Positions 51,458 through 61,193 are shown, counted from the stretch's first letter. The stretch: DNA of 64,000 nucleotides from Sphingobacterium zeae (GCF_030818895.1 NZ_JAUTBA010000001.1:1178001-1242000); one strand, 5' to 3'. Numbers and translations: made by a program. The notes: generated from the sequence alone by a model not told the origin.

Positions 51458-53941
51458 ATGTCCAATCCGCAATCTACGATTTTTAGTGAAAGAGATACGC
51501 TGTTTGTTGATGTGGTCTTACCACTAGCATTAGCAAGAACATATACCTATCGTATTCCAGCCGACTGGAACGATCGTGTGCAGCTAGGAGTACGGGTTAT
51601 TGTGCAGTTTGGAAGAAATAAAATCTATTCAGCGCTTGTTAAGTCCATTAGCCGGGAAGCACCAAAGCACTATGAAGCAAAATATATTTTGGACATTATC
51701 GATGAACATCCGATCGTCAATTTGGCTCAGTTCAAGCTTTGGGATTGGCTTGCCGATTATTATATGTGTAGCTTAGGTGAAGTGATGCAGGCAGCGCTCC
51801 CCGCAGCATTGAAGCTGGCCAGTGAGACCAAAGTGGTTCCTTCGATTGCTAATGAGTTTAATCGTTCTACACTCTCAGATAAGGAGTATCTTATCATTGA
51901 AGCACTGGAGGTGGCTGGCGAACTTAAGGTGAATGATATTGTGAAATTGCTGGGGCAAAAAACTGTTTTTCCTATTTTGAAGCAGTTATTTGACAAGGGA
52001 ATAGTATTGATTTCTGAAGAGATTACCGAGCGATATAAACCTAAGACCAAAGCATTTTTACGTTTGGCTCCTGATTTTAAAAATGAAGATGCCAAAAGAG
52101 CGCTGCTGGATAGTCTAAATCGTGCGCCAAAACAGCAAGATGCGGTATTGGCATTTATGCAACTTGTTAAAAAAACGGAGGAGATTACACGGCCGATGTT
52201 AACCGAGGCCTCAGGCTGCGGCAACGGCGCTATTACGGCTTTGATTGACAAAGGCGTTTTTGAAATCAGAGAGAAGGTTGTCTCCCGGTTTCAGGGAGAA
52301 GATATCGAATTGGATGCCAATTTTCAATTTAATGAAAATCAGCAACGCGCTTATGATGAAATCAAGAAGTCATTTGAGGATAAGGAAGTGACGCTGTTAC
52401 ATGGAGTGACTGCTTCAGGAAAAACACAAATTTATATCCGGCTGATAGAACAAGCAGTCGCTGCGGGAAAATCAGCCTTGTATCTATTGCCCGAAATTGC
52501 GCTTACAGCGCAGATTACTGCTCGCTTAAAGTTGCATTTTGGCGATAAACTGGGCGTTTATCACTCCAAATTTAATGATAATGAACGTGCCGAGGTATGG
52601 CATAAAGTGATGAAAAATGAGTTTCAGGTGGTGATTGGGGCGCGTTCATCTGTCTTTTTGCCTTTTCAGGACCTGGGCATTATCATCGTCGATGAAGAAC
52701 ACGAAAATTCCTATAAGCAATTCGATCCGGCTCCTCGGTACCATGCTCGGGATACGGCCATTTACCTCGGATTCCTACATCAGACCAAGGTACTTTTGGG
52801 ATCAGCCACACCTTCTTTGGAAAGTTATTATAATGCCAAAGCGAAGAAGTACGGTTTTGTGCAACTGCTAGAACGATACGGGAATGCGCAGTTGCCAAGT
52901 ATTGAGCTGGTAAATATCCCCGAAGAAGGAAGAAAGGAAAATATGTTTTCCTATTTTTCAGGTACTTTACTCAAGGCCATTGATGAAGCTGTAAAAAATA
53001 AGGAGCAGATTATTTTATTTCAAAATAGACGTGGACATACGACCATGATTCAATGTAATACCTGTGGATTTGTCGCAAAATGTGTCAACTGTGATGTCAG
53101 CTTAACCTATCATAAGAGTTCCAATATGATGCACTGTCATTATTGCGGTCATGTGGAACCACCTTTGCGGGTATGTCCAGCCTGCGGAATGCCACATATT
53201 GAAAGCAAAGGATTCGGTACAGAACGGGTGGAGGAAGAGCTTGAGCTTCTGATGCCGGAAATTCGCATCGGCCGGTTGGATCTGGATTCCACAAAAGGCA
53301 AATATGGATTTGATAAAATTATCACAGCATTTGATGAGCATGAATTCGACGTGCTTATTGGAACGCAAATGGTAGCTAAAGGGCTCGATTTTGGAAGGGT
53401 AAGTCTGATTGGTGTTATTAACGCGGATACCATTATCAACTTTCCTGATTTTCGTTCCTATGAGCGTGCTTTTTCACTGTTTTCACAAGTTGCAGGCCGG
53501 GCTGGTCGTCGTGAAGCTGGCGGACGGGTGATTATCCAAAGTTATACAACCAAGCACAGAGTGCTTGAGCAGGTAGTTAATAACGATTATGACGATATGT
53601 TTATGACTGAAATTACAGAACGAAAAAATTATCTTTATCCACCTTTTTACCGTCTCATCCGAATTGATATTAAGCATGCTGATTTTCAAAAATGCTATGA
53701 TTCGGCCAATCGTTTTGCCTCAGCATTGCGCCAACAGCTGGGAGCGAGGGTATTAGGGCCGGAACCACCATTGGTTTCACGCGTGCGCAATAATTTTATC
53801 CAGACCATCACCTTAAAGATAGAACGTACAAATATTAGTATTGCAAAGGTCAAGGAATTGATCCGTTCGGTTCTGCTGGATTTTGAAATAGATAAAAGCA
53901 ATACGGGCGTACGTGTTCAGGTCGATGTGGATCCCTATTAG
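51458..53941 (+). CDS. priA: Primosomal protein N' (replication restart helicase)
   Basis: An 827-residue superfamily 2 helicase that reloads the replisome at collapsed forks. The N-terminal 3'-DNA-binding domain opens DVVLPLALARTYTYRIPADW. Walker A is GVTASGKTQIY at about residue 315, the DEEH box VDEEHENSYKQFDPAPRYHA at about 411, and the zinc-binding insert CNTCGFVAKCVNCDVSLTYH with further CHYCG and CPACG pairs at about 530-580. The last motifs GTQMVAKGLDFGRV and QVAGRAGRREAGG are present. Length is slightly above E. coli PriA but normal for the phylum. Confidence 0.97.
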   Translation: MSNPQSTIFSERDTLFVDVVLPLALARTYTYRIPADWNDRVQLGVRVIVQFGRNKIYSALVKSISREAPKHYEAKYILDIIDEHPIVNLAQFKLWDWLADYYMCSLGEVMQAALPAALKLASETKVVPSIANEFNRSTLSDKEYLIIEALEVAGELKVNDIVKLLGQKTVFPILKQLFDKGIVLISEEITERYKPKTKAFLRLAPDFKNEDAKRALLDSLNRAPKQQDAVLAFMQLVKKTEEITRPMLTEASGCGNGAITALIDKGVFEIREKVVSRFQGEDIELDANFQFNENQQRAYDEIKKSFEDKEVTLLHGVTASGKTQIYIRLIEQAVAAGKSALYLLPEIALTAQITARLKLHFGDKLGVYHSKFNDNERAEVWHKVMKNEFQVVIGARSSVFLPFQDLGIIIVDEEHENSYKQFDPAPRYHARDTAIYLGFLHQTKVLLGSATPSLESYYNAKAKKYGFVQLLERYGNAQLPSIELVNIPEEGRKENMFSYFSGTLLKAIDEAVKNKEQIILFQNRRGHTTMIQCNTCGFVAKCVNCDVSLTYHKSSNMMHCHYCGHVEPPLRVCPACGMPHIESKGFGTERVEEELELLMPEIRIGRLDLDSTKGKYGFDKIITAFDEHEFDVLIGTQMVAKGLDFGRVSLIGVINADTIINFPDFRSYERAFSLFSQVAGRAGRREAGGRVIIQSYTTKHRVLEQVVNNDYDDMFMTEITERKNYLYPPFYRLIRIDIKHADFQKCYDSANRFASALRQQLGARVLGPEPPLVSRVRNNFIQTITLKIERTNISIAKVKELIRSVLLDFEIDKSNTGVRVQVDVDPY

Positions 53942-54160
53942 CGCCAGCTATTGCCCGCATTAACTTGCAAAAACGAGCGTTCTTTGTAAACTTAAATCAC
54001 ATGCGCCTATCGTTTTGTTTGCTGTCCAATTCGAACGGTCAACGTACACTGGGTATAAGGTCTGGTGATTTGGAAAATAAAGTAAATTGAGTTATAAATG
54101 TGTACCGTGTTGGTATTGAGTTATTTGTGATTAATTCTGCTGAATATGCCTTTTAAAAGG

Positions 54161-54168
54161 TAAATTTG
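54161..54168 (+). promoter_or_regulatory. -7 element directly before pcm
   Basis: TAAATTTG ends 7 bases before the pcm ATG. If used, the transcript would be nearly leaderless. No TTTG at the proper spacing upstream. Confidence 0.4.
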
Positions 54169-54175
54169 AAACATC

Positions 54176-54832
54176 ATGGCGTATAAGTTTATTGATAATT
54201 ATCGAGAGAAAGGTGCTCGTAAGAAATTGGTTGAACATCTAAAAAGCCGGGGCATTGCGGACCAGAAAGTATTAGATGCCATTGGAAAAGTACCACGTCA
54301 TTTCTTCTTTGATGAGACATTCTGGAATCAGGCCTATCGGGATATTGCATTTCCAATTGGTGATGGGCAGACAATTTCACAGCCTTATACCGTTGCTTAT
54401 CAGTCCGAATTACTCCACGTGAAAAAAGGCGATAAAGTATTGGAAATCGGGACGGGATCTGGATACCAAACCTGTATTCTACTGGAACTTGGTGCTGAAG
54501 TGTATACCATCGAGCGCCAAGAAAATCTGTACCATCGAACCATTCAGGTACTGCCCTACATGGGCTATAAACCTTATTTCTTTTTGGGGGATGGTTCTAA
54601 GGGAATGGAAGAGCACGCTCCTTATGACAAGATTATCGTGACCGCGGGCGCACCATTTGTGCCCGAGGTGATGTTAAAGCAATTGAAAATGGGCGGAATT
54701 TTTGTAATCCCTGTCGGCGATGAAAAGTCGCAAAAAATGGTCACCATTATCCGGGTTGGTGAAAATGATTTTGACCGTATCGAACTGGATACTTTTCGTT
54801 TTGTTCCTTTGGTGGGAGACCAAGCTTGGTAA
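54176..54832 (+). CDS. pcm: Protein-L-isoaspartate O-methyltransferase
   Basis: A 218-residue SAM-dependent methyltransferase that repairs isoaspartyl damage in aged proteins. The N-terminal AIGKVPRHFFFDE and the PIMT signature GDGQTISQPYTVAYQSELL (about 61-79) are followed by SAM motif I, VLEIGTGSGYQT (88-99). VTAGAPFVPEVMLKQLK corresponds to the later motif. Length and motif order fit the family. The gene stands alone, 234 bases after priA and 123 before the MutS-like gene. Confidence 0.96.
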   Translation: MAYKFIDNYREKGARKKLVEHLKSRGIADQKVLDAIGKVPRHFFFDETFWNQAYRDIAFPIGDGQTISQPYTVAYQSELLHVKKGDKVLEIGTGSGYQTCILLELGAEVYTIERQENLYHRTIQVLPYMGYKPYFFLGDGSKGMEEHAPYDKIIVTAGAPFVPEVMLKQLKMGGIFVIPVGDEKSQKMVTIIRVGENDFDRIELDTFRFVPLVGDQAW

Positions 54833-54955
54833 AGCTATTCAACCTGTTTAAATATGCATCTCCAAGGTCTCAGCGACTATGGCCCCTCCTTTTATAAAAA
54901 ATAGAAAAGATCCTCGATTAAATTAAAATGAAGTGAAAGACTAAATATTCGCGTT

Positions 54956-56779
54956 ATGACTCCAACATCAATATTATATGATCAGAAGTATCAAGAAATA
55001 GCTTTAACCGTGCTCAAGTTAAATAAGCAAGTCAATACATTAAGTTTGTCGCGCCTATTTGTAATCGTGGGAGGAGGAGCATTATTATTTTATACCTTTC
55101 AGCTCGAAAGCCTGCCTTTGGTCTTTTTCTCTTTTTTTGCATTGTTATTTTTGTTCGCTTATCTCGTGCGGAAGCAGAGCAAGCTGGAACTTCAGAAAAA
55201 CTATTTTGAAGCTTATCTTAAGGTTTTGGCAAACGAGCAGGCTATGGCAGAAGGAAAGTCAAATATGTATGATCATGGCCAGCATTTTGAAGATGGTGCT
55301 CATCCGTATAGTGCTGATATGGATGTCTTTGGATCCTATGCTTTATTTGCTCAGATAAATCGTGCAACCACAAAACAGGGCATCGATCTTTTGGCATCAT
55401 GGCTGGATAAACCGCTTCAAAAATATCAGATTCTGCTTAATCAGGAAGCGACTCAGGAACTGGAAAGCGAATCGGAGTGGATTTGGGATTTTCAGGCTAA
55501 ACTTTTGGCAAACCTGAACCATAAACTGGACATCAAGGCTTTCTTGACAAATTACTTTCAGGATCGTAATTTTCAATTCGGCAACGGTTTTATGCGTTTC
55601 TACATCAAAGCAGGTCCTATTCTATTTTTACTTGCTTTAGCCGGAAGTTTTTTTGTTCCAAAGTTGGCTGGAATTGCAACATTATTGGGCTTGTTCCATA
55701 TCCTTTGGGCACTAGCCAAAGCGGGAAGTGTGGGGCTGTTTTCCTCTCGAATAGACAAGATCGGTGGTGTGCTAGGCTCCTATGCCGAAGCGATTCAATC
55801 GATTGAACGCAAGGAGTGGAAGTCCTCTTCCATGCTGGGAATCGCCGGGGAACTTAAACAGCATCAAGGTGCTGATTCCATTTCCCTTGCATTTAAAAAG
55901 CTTGCAGGTCTCATTAACAATCTGGATGCCCGCAATAATATCTTTGTTGGTGTTTTTTTTAATTTATTTCTGCTTTGGGATTTTAGGCAGGTATTGGCAA
56001 TTGTTGACTGGAAGAATAAATATGAGCATGAAATTTTAAATTCATTCGATACTTTGGCAAAGGTAGAGGCGGTAACCAGTCTTGCCATTTGGAAGCGAAA
56101 TCATCCGACCTATATTGATCCGATAATTTTGGATAACCCATTGCAAGATAAGATCAATGCCCAAGGATTATATCATCCCTTGATTCCGATCAATCAGGTA
56201 GTCGCCAATGATTATAACAGTATGGATCATCGAATTGCTTTGGTAACAGGATCCAACATGGCTGGTAAAAGTACCTTTCTGCGTACTGTGGGCATAAATG
56301 CTATTTTGGCCTATGCTGGGGCGGCTGTTGCAGCAACAGCTTTTCAGCTGCCGATTTACAAACTGATATCCTATATGCGGATCAAAGATAATCTGAATGA
56401 AAGTACGTCTACCTTTAAGGCGGAACTGAATCGGATGAAATTCATATTAGATACTGTGTCGCTACACAGCGATAGCTTTTTTCTGATTGATGAGATGTTA
56501 CGGGGTACAAATTCGGTGGATAAATACCTCGGTTCGCGGGCAATCATAAAGAAATTGGTGCGGTTAAATGGTAAAGGTATGGTGGCAACACACGACTTAC
56601 AGCTGTCTAGTTTACAGGAGGAATTTCCTAGAGATATCAAAAATTATCATTTTGATATTCGTGTTGATGAAGGTCAGATGCTATTTGACTATAAGCTGAA
56701 GATTGGCGAGTGCAAGATATTCAATGCGTCGCTCTTATTGAAGGGTATCGGTGTGGATATCAACGAAAATATAGAATAA
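54956..56779 (+). CDS. Membrane-associated MutS-family ATPase
   Basis: A 607-residue protein combining hydrophobic segments with the MutS ATPase domain. Hydrophobic stretches are at about 35-70 (FVIVGGGALLFYTFQL and LVFFSFFALLFLFAYLV), about 218-260 (GPILFLLALAGSFFVPKLAG) and near 325. The C-terminal ATPase has Walker A GSNMAGKSTFLRTVG (about 431-445) and Walker B FFLIDEMLRGTNSVDKYLG (about 507-525), with ATHDLQL after. The MutS mismatch-binding domain I is absent, so it is not a standard mismatch-repair MutS. The role of these membrane-bound relatives is unknown. No operon partner is evident. Confidence 0.87.
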   Translation: MTPTSILYDQKYQEIALTVLKLNKQVNTLSLSRLFVIVGGGALLFYTFQLESLPLVFFSFFALLFLFAYLVRKQSKLELQKNYFEAYLKVLANEQAMAEGKSNMYDHGQHFEDGAHPYSADMDVFGSYALFAQINRATTKQGIDLLASWLDKPLQKYQILLNQEATQELESESEWIWDFQAKLLANLNHKLDIKAFLTNYFQDRNFQFGNGFMRFYIKAGPILFLLALAGSFFVPKLAGIATLLGLFHILWALAKAGSVGLFSSRIDKIGGVLGSYAEAIQSIERKEWKSSSMLGIAGELKQHQGADSISLAFKKLAGLINNLDARNNIFVGVFFNLFLLWDFRQVLAIVDWKNKYEHEILNSFDTLAKVEAVTSLAIWKRNHPTYIDPIILDNPLQDKINAQGLYHPLIPINQVVANDYNSMDHRIALVTGSNMAGKSTFLRTVGINAILAYAGAAVAATAFQLPIYKLISYMRIKDNLNESTSTFKAELNRMKFILDTVSLHSDSFFLIDEMLRGTNSVDKYLGSRAIIKKLVRLNGKGMVATHDLQLSSLQEEFPRDIKNYHFDIRVDEGQMLFDYKLKIGECKIFNASLLLKGIGVDINENIE

Positions 56780-56807
56780 AAATGACTCAACTGAGATGAG
56801 ATTAATT

Positions 56808-56815
56808 TACATTTG
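56808..56815 (+). promoter_or_regulatory. -7 element before the thioesterase gene
   Basis: TACATTTG matches the -7 consensus, 32 bases upstream of the ATG at 56848. No clear -33 box. Confidence 0.45.
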
Positions 56816-56847
56816 TGTCGGCTTAAATATACTAAACAAAACAATAA

Positions 56848-57249
56848 ATGACTTTACAAGAACGTATTGATTTGTCTGAAACACATGTTTGTACCACTGT
56901 GTTTCCGTTTTTGACGAATCATCACGATACTTTATTCGGCGGCAAGGCCATGTCCATTATGGATGAAGTGTCGTTTATGGCTGCAACACGATTTTGTCGC
57001 AAAACGTTGGTCACTGTATCAACGGATCGTATAGACTTTAATAAAGCTATTCCCTCTGGAAGTATTATAGAAGCTATCGCAAGAGTTCAACATGTAGGCC
57101 GGACCAGCTTAAAGGTGAAGGTCGAGATATTTTTGGAGCATATGTACAAGGAGGGGAGAGAGTTGGCAATAGAAGGTGTTTTTACATTCGTTGCCCTGGA
57201 TGAAAATAAGCAGCCAATTCCGGTACTTGAAGGTTTGGATATTGAATAG
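56848..57249 (+). CDS. Hotdog-fold acyl-CoA thioesterase
   Basis: A 133-residue single hotdog domain of the BFIT/YciA type, hydrolysing acyl-CoA to free acid and CoA. The active-site region FLTNHHDTLFGGKAMSIMDE (residues about 19-38) has the conserved Asn and Asp/Glu of the family, followed by VSTDRIDFNKAIPSGSIIEA and VGRTSLKVKVEIF. Acyl-chain preference is not readable from sequence. It is transcribed from its own -7 box, and a bidirectional terminator follows. Confidence 0.93.
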   Translation: MTLQERIDLSETHVCTTVFPFLTNHHDTLFGGKAMSIMDEVSFMAATRFCRKTLVTVSTDRIDFNKAIPSGSIIEAIARVQHVGRTSLKVKVEIFLEHMYKEGRELAIEGVFTFVALDENKQPIPVLEGLDIE

Positions 57250-57306
57250 AATTTGATGGCTCTTTTTTAAGGTAGGAGACGAAAATTCTGAAAATTTATA
57301 ACATGG

Positions 57307-57335
57307 AAAAAGGACCGTCATTAAGGTCCTTTTTT
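57307..57335. terminator. Bidirectional terminator, thioesterase / DUF779 gene
   Basis: AAAAAGGACC (57307-57316) pairs with GGTCCTTTTT (57325-57334) around an 8-base loop between convergent genes, with T on both sides. Confidence 0.85.
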
Positions 57336-57408
57336 GTGGAGAGATCGGTCTAAGAATTTCGATTGTCGTCTCCGATAGGGTTGTGATTCTATGGATTTAC
57401 GTATTTTT

Positions 57409-57783
57409 TTATTCGTTTCTCTTGACGGGGCTTAAATTATTGAGCTCTTCTGATGTAAACAGTCTGTAGTGGACTTTGAATGTTTTACCAAGTGGCGTTT
57501 CCAGCGAGAAGCCCCCCGGGCCAAATCCATCCAGTACGTCTAACGTGAAATGGGCATGTTTCCAGTATTCAAAGAGATCGCGATCAACCCAGAATTCATA
57601 GCCTTCCGCCAGTCCGATCATGGCGTCATTTGTACGGGGGAAGTACCCCTCTTCTTCAAAGCACTGTGGTTGAGTACCCTCACAGCAACCTCCTGCTTGG
57701 TAGAACATTAATTTACCATGTTTAGCTTCAAGTTCATGAATAAGATCTTTTGCTTTATCCGTAACGTCTAGTCTATTTATCAT
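57409..57783 (-). CDS. DUF779 domain protein (aldehyde dehydrogenase partner)
   Basis: A 124-residue protein of DUF779, a family that regularly accompanies a class of NAD aldehyde dehydrogenases. Conserved features are a Cys-rich start FYQAGGCCEGTQPQCF (about 28-43), DAMIGLAEGYEFWVD and a GFGPGGFSLETPLGKTF stretch. The CC-x5-C cluster could bind a metal. It lies 140 bases downstream of the ALDH gene, on the same strand, with a hairpin between. Function unknown. Confidence 0.9.
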   Translation of the reverse strand: MINRLDVTDKAKDLIHELEAKHGKLMFYQAGGCCEGTQPQCFEEEGYFPRTNDAMIGLAEGYEFWVDRDLFEYWKHAHFTLDVLDGFGPGGFSLETPLGKTFKVHYRLFTSEELNNLSPVKRNE

Positions 57784-57857
57784 AATAAAATTGGATCATG
57801 TTTTTTTTAATTAGCCCCTATCAAATTTAGTGCAAAAGATCGATTGATTGTTTAAAG

Positions 57858-57898
57858 CGTACCAGGCAGCATGGCGTTTGACGTTACCACCTGGTACG
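57858..57898 (-). other. Hairpin between ALDH and DUF779 genes
   Basis: CGTACCAGG (57858-57866) pairs with CCTGGTACG (57890-57898), 9 bp, around a 23-base loop, 26 bases after the ALDH stop. Without a strong T-tract it may be a partial terminator that lowers DUF779 expression. Confidence 0.5.
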
Positions 57899-57923
57899 GC
57901 GTTAGCTTACTCTTAAACTTCTG

Positions 57924-59426
57924 TTAGAAGAAACCAAGTTTTTCTTTACTGTAGGAAATCAGCATGTTTTTAGCCTGTCTATAGTGTGCAAGCATCATTT
58001 TATGATTTTCCCTTCCGATACCTGACTGTTTGTATCCACCAAACGGAGCTCCAGCAGGGTAGGAATGATATTGATTTACCCAAACACGGCCCGCCTGAAT
58101 AGCACGTGGAATCTGATAAAGCTGATGCGCATCTCGGGTCCATACACCAGCTCCCAGTCCATACATCGTATCGTTGGCGATGGCAATTGCTTCCTCCTCA
58201 TCTTTGAAAGTAGTGACCGCCAGTACTGGTCCAAATATTTCTTCCTGGAAAATCCGCATTTTATTATTGCCTTTGAATAGGGTTGGCTTAATGTAATAGC
58301 CGTCTTCAAAGCCCTCGCCAACGTTGTTTTCATCGCCACCGGTCAAGACTTCTGCTCCTTCTTCTTTGCCTAGTTTAATGTAGGACATGATCTTGTCTTT
58401 TTGGATTTTTGATGCCTGAGCGCCCATCATGGTTGATGGATCTAATGGGTCTCCGACTTTGATCTGATTGACCCGATCAACGACTTTAGCTATAAATCTA
58501 TCGTAGATATCTTCCTGTACCAATAAACGTGAAGGACATGTACAAATCTCTCCTTGGTTGAGTGCAAATAGCACTGCGCCTTCTATCGCTTTATCCAAAA
58601 ATGCGTCATCGGCATCCATCACCGAACTAAAGAAAATATTAGGGGACTTTCCGCCTAGTTCGAGCGTTACTGGAATGATGTTTTCAGTGGCATACTGCAT
58701 CACCAAACGGCCTGTTGCTGTGGATCCCGTGAATGCGGCTTTGGAAACCTTTGGGTTGGTGACTAAGGAGCGACCAAGTTCCGCACCGAAACCGTTGACG
58801 ATATTAACCACTCCGGAGGGAATCAAATCACCAATTATTTCCATCAGGATAAGAATAGATGCCGGTGTGCTTTCAGCGGGTTTTAGTACAACGGTATTCC
58901 CTGCGGCAAGCGCTGGAGCTAGTTTCCATACCGCCATTAGAATCGGGAAATTCCATGGAATGATCTGTGCAACTACCCCGATTGGTTCGTGTACAATCAA
59001 GGACACGGTGTTACTGTCCAGTTCACTTATGGAACCTTCCTCAGCTCGTATTACACCCGCAAAATATCGAAAATGGTCAATTGCTAATGGGATGTCAGCA
59101 TTTAGCGTTTCGCGTACCGCCTTACCGTTGTCTATGGTCTCAACGGCAGCGATATATTCTAGATTAGCTTCAATACGGTCGGCGATTTTATTTAGGATGA
59201 TGCTCCGTTCAGTAGCTGAAGTCTTTCCCCAAGTTTCAAAGGCTTTAGCAGCAGTATCAACAGCTAGATCCAGATCTTCTTTTGTGGAATGGGCAACTTG
59301 CGTAAATACCTTTCCGTCTACTGGTGAGATGTTATCAAAATATTTTCCTTGTACTGGTGCGACGAATTTACCACCAATGTAGTTGTCATATCGTTCTTTG
59401 AACGATGGCCTTTTAATTGCGCTCAT
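57924..59426 (-). CDS. NAD-dependent aldehyde dehydrogenase (AldB/AcoD/ExaC-like)
   Basis: A 500-residue ALDH-superfamily enzyme oxidising an aldehyde to the acid. Key residues are general base E256 in [14 protein letters not shown] and catalytic C295 in [11 protein letters not shown], with the NAD-binding FTGSTATGR (about 232-240). NWPWNFP-type segment [20 protein letters not shown] lies at 155-174. The CTCPSR form and linked DUF779 gene suggest the acetaldehyde-type (ExaC/AldB-like) group. An AraC regulator is divergently transcribed 174 bases away, probably controlling it. Confidence 0.95.
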   Translation of the reverse strand: MSAIKRPSFKERYDNYIGGKFVAPVQGKYFDNISPVDGKVFTQVAHSTKEDLDLAVDTAAKAFETWGKTSATERSIILNKIADRIEANLEYIAAVETIDNGKAVRETLNADIPLAIDHFRYFAGVIRAEEGSISELDSNTVSLIVHEPIGVVAQIIPWNFPILMAVWKLAPALAAGNTVVLKPAESTPASILILMEIIGDLIPSGVVNIVNGFGAELGRSLVTNPKVSKAAFTGSTATGRLVMQYATENIIPVTLELGGKSPNIFFSSVMDADDAFLDKAIEGAVLFALNQGEICTCPSRLLVQEDIYDRFIAKVVDRVNQIKVGDPLDPSTMMGAQASKIQKDKIMSYIKLGKEEGAEVLTGGDENNVGEGFEDGYYIKPTLFKGNNKMRIFQEEIFGPVLAVTTFKDEEEAIAIANDTMYGLGAGVWTRDAHQLYQIPRAIQAGRVWVNQYHSYPAGAPFGGYKQSGIGRENHKMMLAHYRQAKNMLISYSKEKLGFF

Positions 59427-59462
59427 ATGGTTTATTTTTAATTATTTTTAATCCCTTCTTAT

Positions 59463-59470
59463 CAAAGTTA
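59463..59470 (-). promoter_or_regulatory. -7 element upstream of the ALDH gene
   Basis: Minus-strand TAACTTTG matches TAnnTTTG, about 36 bases before the ATG at 59426. No good -33 box; activator-dependent use by AraC would fit. Confidence 0.4.
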
Positions 59471-59561
59471 GCCAGCAATTATTCAATCCCGTAGCAGTAT
59501 CGATCCAAAACATAGCACGATTGTTTCAAATAGGTGAAAACTGACGTTTCATTTTTTTTGT

Positions 59562-59569
59562 TATATTTG
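59562..59569 (+). promoter_or_regulatory. -7 element upstream of the AraC gene
   Basis: TATATTTG matches TAnnTTTG exactly, 31 bases before the ATG at 59601. The -33 position is weak. Confidence 0.45.
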
Positions 59570-59600
59570 ATCTAAAGCCATTTTATTTAATTGGTACATC

Positions 59601-60503
59601 ATGGGAGACAGGACTTTAATTCATACATTGCCATTTTCTCAGGCTCGGGAGTTGAGTACATTAGTGGAAAACCGTCGCGCATTCACGTTAGATAGCCTGG
59701 AGCTTAACATCTACGAAACGTATCGAGTTTCGGAACATGTACCGCTGTGTTTCGATGATCTGGTTATGATTAATATGATCCAAGGGAAGAAGATCATGCA
59801 TTTGGATAATATAAAGGCTTTTGATTATCTGCCGGGGCAGATGATGGTATTGCCCGCGCTTGTTGGCATGCACATCGATTTTCCTGAAGCAACTTTAGAA
59901 AAGCCTACGCAGTGTACTGCTTTGACAATTCATAAAGAAAAGATAGCGGCAGTTTTGGACTATTTGAATGAATTTTATCCCAAAGAGCAGGTCAATCAGT
60001 GGCGTATTGATCCCGATCTTTTTCACCTCTATAATTCTACGGAGCTTGCCGATTTGGTGAACAAGTTATTTCAGATCATTATCAGCGAAAATCCGTTAAA
60101 AGATGTGCTCGCCGATCTCGCTTTTAAAGAACTTACAATTCGGTTATTGCAGTCCCAGTCATCGATAGCATTGAAAATTGGGCAATCGCCCAACAAGATT
60201 CTGCTACATTTGCAGGAGTTTATTCAGAAGCATATTACGGAGAAAATCACAATGGCACTGCTGGAACGTACTGCTCACATGAGTAAGGCGAGCCTAACGC
60301 GGATGTTTAACCGCGAGCTAGGACTGAGTCCTATGGAGTATGTGATCCAACAGCGTATTGAGGTAGCAAAAAAGATGCTTTTGCTAACCCGCAATGTAAA
60401 GGAGTCTTGCTATGGTGCCGGGTTTAACGATGTCAACTATTTTGTTCGGCTTTTTAAAAGTAGAGTGGGCATTACGCCAGGCGCATATGTCCTGGCGCGT
60501 TAA
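59601..60503 (+). CDS. AraC-family transcriptional regulator
   Basis: A 300-residue regulator. The N-terminal domain (about 1-190) resembles the AraC_N type sensor rather than a cupin alone. The C-terminal domain (about 200-300) holds two helix-turn-helix units: MALLERTAHMSKASLTRMFN and YGAGFNDVNYFVRLFKSRVG, followed by ITPGAYV. It is divergent from the aldehyde dehydrogenase gene and so is its likely regulator, possibly sensing an aldehyde or alcohol. The stop is one base from the convergent smpB stop. Confidence 0.93.
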   Translation: MGDRTLIHTLPFSQARELSTLVENRRAFTLDSLELNIYETYRVSEHVPLCFDDLVMINMIQGKKIMHLDNIKAFDYLPGQMMVLPALVGMHIDFPEATLEKPTQCTALTIHKEKIAAVLDYLNEFYPKEQVNQWRIDPDLFHLYNSTELADLVNKLFQIIISENPLKDVLADLAFKELTIRLLQSQSSIALKIGQSPNKILLHLQEFIQKHITEKITMALLERTAHMSKASLTRMFNRELGLSPMEYVIQQRIEVAKKMLLLTRNVKESCYGAGFNDVNYFVRLFKSRVGITPGAYVLAR

Positions 60504-60504
60504 C

Positions 60505-60960
60505 CTAAAATTTCATTACACGGTCAAGTTCACGCTTGACATCTCTTTCTTTAATGTTTTCCCGTTTGTCAAAATCCTTTTTCCCCTGTGCCAACGCAAT
60601 TTCGACTTTAGCAAAACCACGCGGACTGATAAAAATGCGTAAAGGGACAATGGTAAAACCACGTTCTTCCCCTTTCTCTTTCAATTTTTTTAATTCTCTT
60701 TTTGTCAGCAGCAGCTGACGGTCCCGTTTTGCCTCATGATTATAGAAAGAACCCATGGAGTATTCGGCAATGTGCATGTTACGAATATAGAGTCCGTCTT
60801 CAAAAAAACTGCAGAAACTATCGTTAATATTTGCCTTGCCTTCACGAATGGATTTTATTTCTGTTCCCAATAGGCGAATTCCTGCTATGTACTTGTCTAG
60901 TAGGTGATATTCAAAAGAAGCTTTTTTATTTTTTATATTGATATCTGAAGATAAAGCCAT
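60505..60960 (-). CDS. smpB: SsrA-binding protein
   Basis: A 151-residue RNA-binding OB-fold protein needed with tmRNA for trans-translation and ribosome rescue. Motifs: NKKASFEYHLLDKYIAGI near the start, LGTEIKSIREGKANINDSFC, and the basic C-terminal tail KDFDKRENIKERDVKREL that enters the ribosome A site. Length is normal. tmRNA itself is not in this window. It converges with the AraC gene with a single base between stops and no terminator. Confidence 0.97.
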   Translation of the reverse strand: MALSSDINIKNKKASFEYHLLDKYIAGIRLLGTEIKSIREGKANINDSFCSFFEDGLYIRNMHIAEYSMGSFYNHEAKRDRQLLLTKRELKKLKEKGEERGFTIVPLRIFISPRGFAKVEIALAQGKKDFDKRENIKERDVKRELDRVMKF

Positions 60961-61043
60961 ATATTGTTGTATATTAGTAAGTCTACACCATTGCTATTGC
61001 AATGAACCTAAATGTAACTAATTATAGGATAATTTAAAGTTCG

Positions 61044-61051
61044 CAAATATA
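61044..61051 (-). promoter_or_regulatory. -7 element upstream of smpB
   Basis: Minus-strand TATATTTG followed by C, about 84 bases before the smpB ATG. No clear -33 element. It lies in the 411-base gap 60961-61371; that gap otherwise holds only the two candidate spt promoters. Confidence 0.45.
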
Positions 61052-61185
61052 ATTATTAAAATTGTCTTATTTTAAAGTAGAATTATGTGGAGGGATGTTA
61101 GCGGAGTATTAAAATAAAATTAACTGTTTTGGACGATGTCTTAAAAATATGACTAAATTTAAGTGAAAGTCAGATTATGTTTTCG

Positions 61186-61193
61186 TATGTTTG
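61186..61193 (+). promoter_or_regulatory. Distal candidate -7 element for spt
   Basis: TATGTTTG followed by C matches the -7 consensus 178 bases before the spt ATG, which would give a long leader. No clear -33 box. Confidence 0.35.

Noticed and set aside
51760..52251. 163-residue frame antisense to priA
   Set aside because: Shadow of a certain gene; composition not protein-like.
58558..59382. 274-residue frame antisense to the aldehyde dehydrogenase
   Set aside because: Antisense shadow rich in Ser/Ala; the ALDH frame has all catalytic residues.
60475..60497. 7-bp GC-rich hairpin at the araC end
   Set aside because: Lies in coding sequence, with no T-tract; not counted as a terminator.
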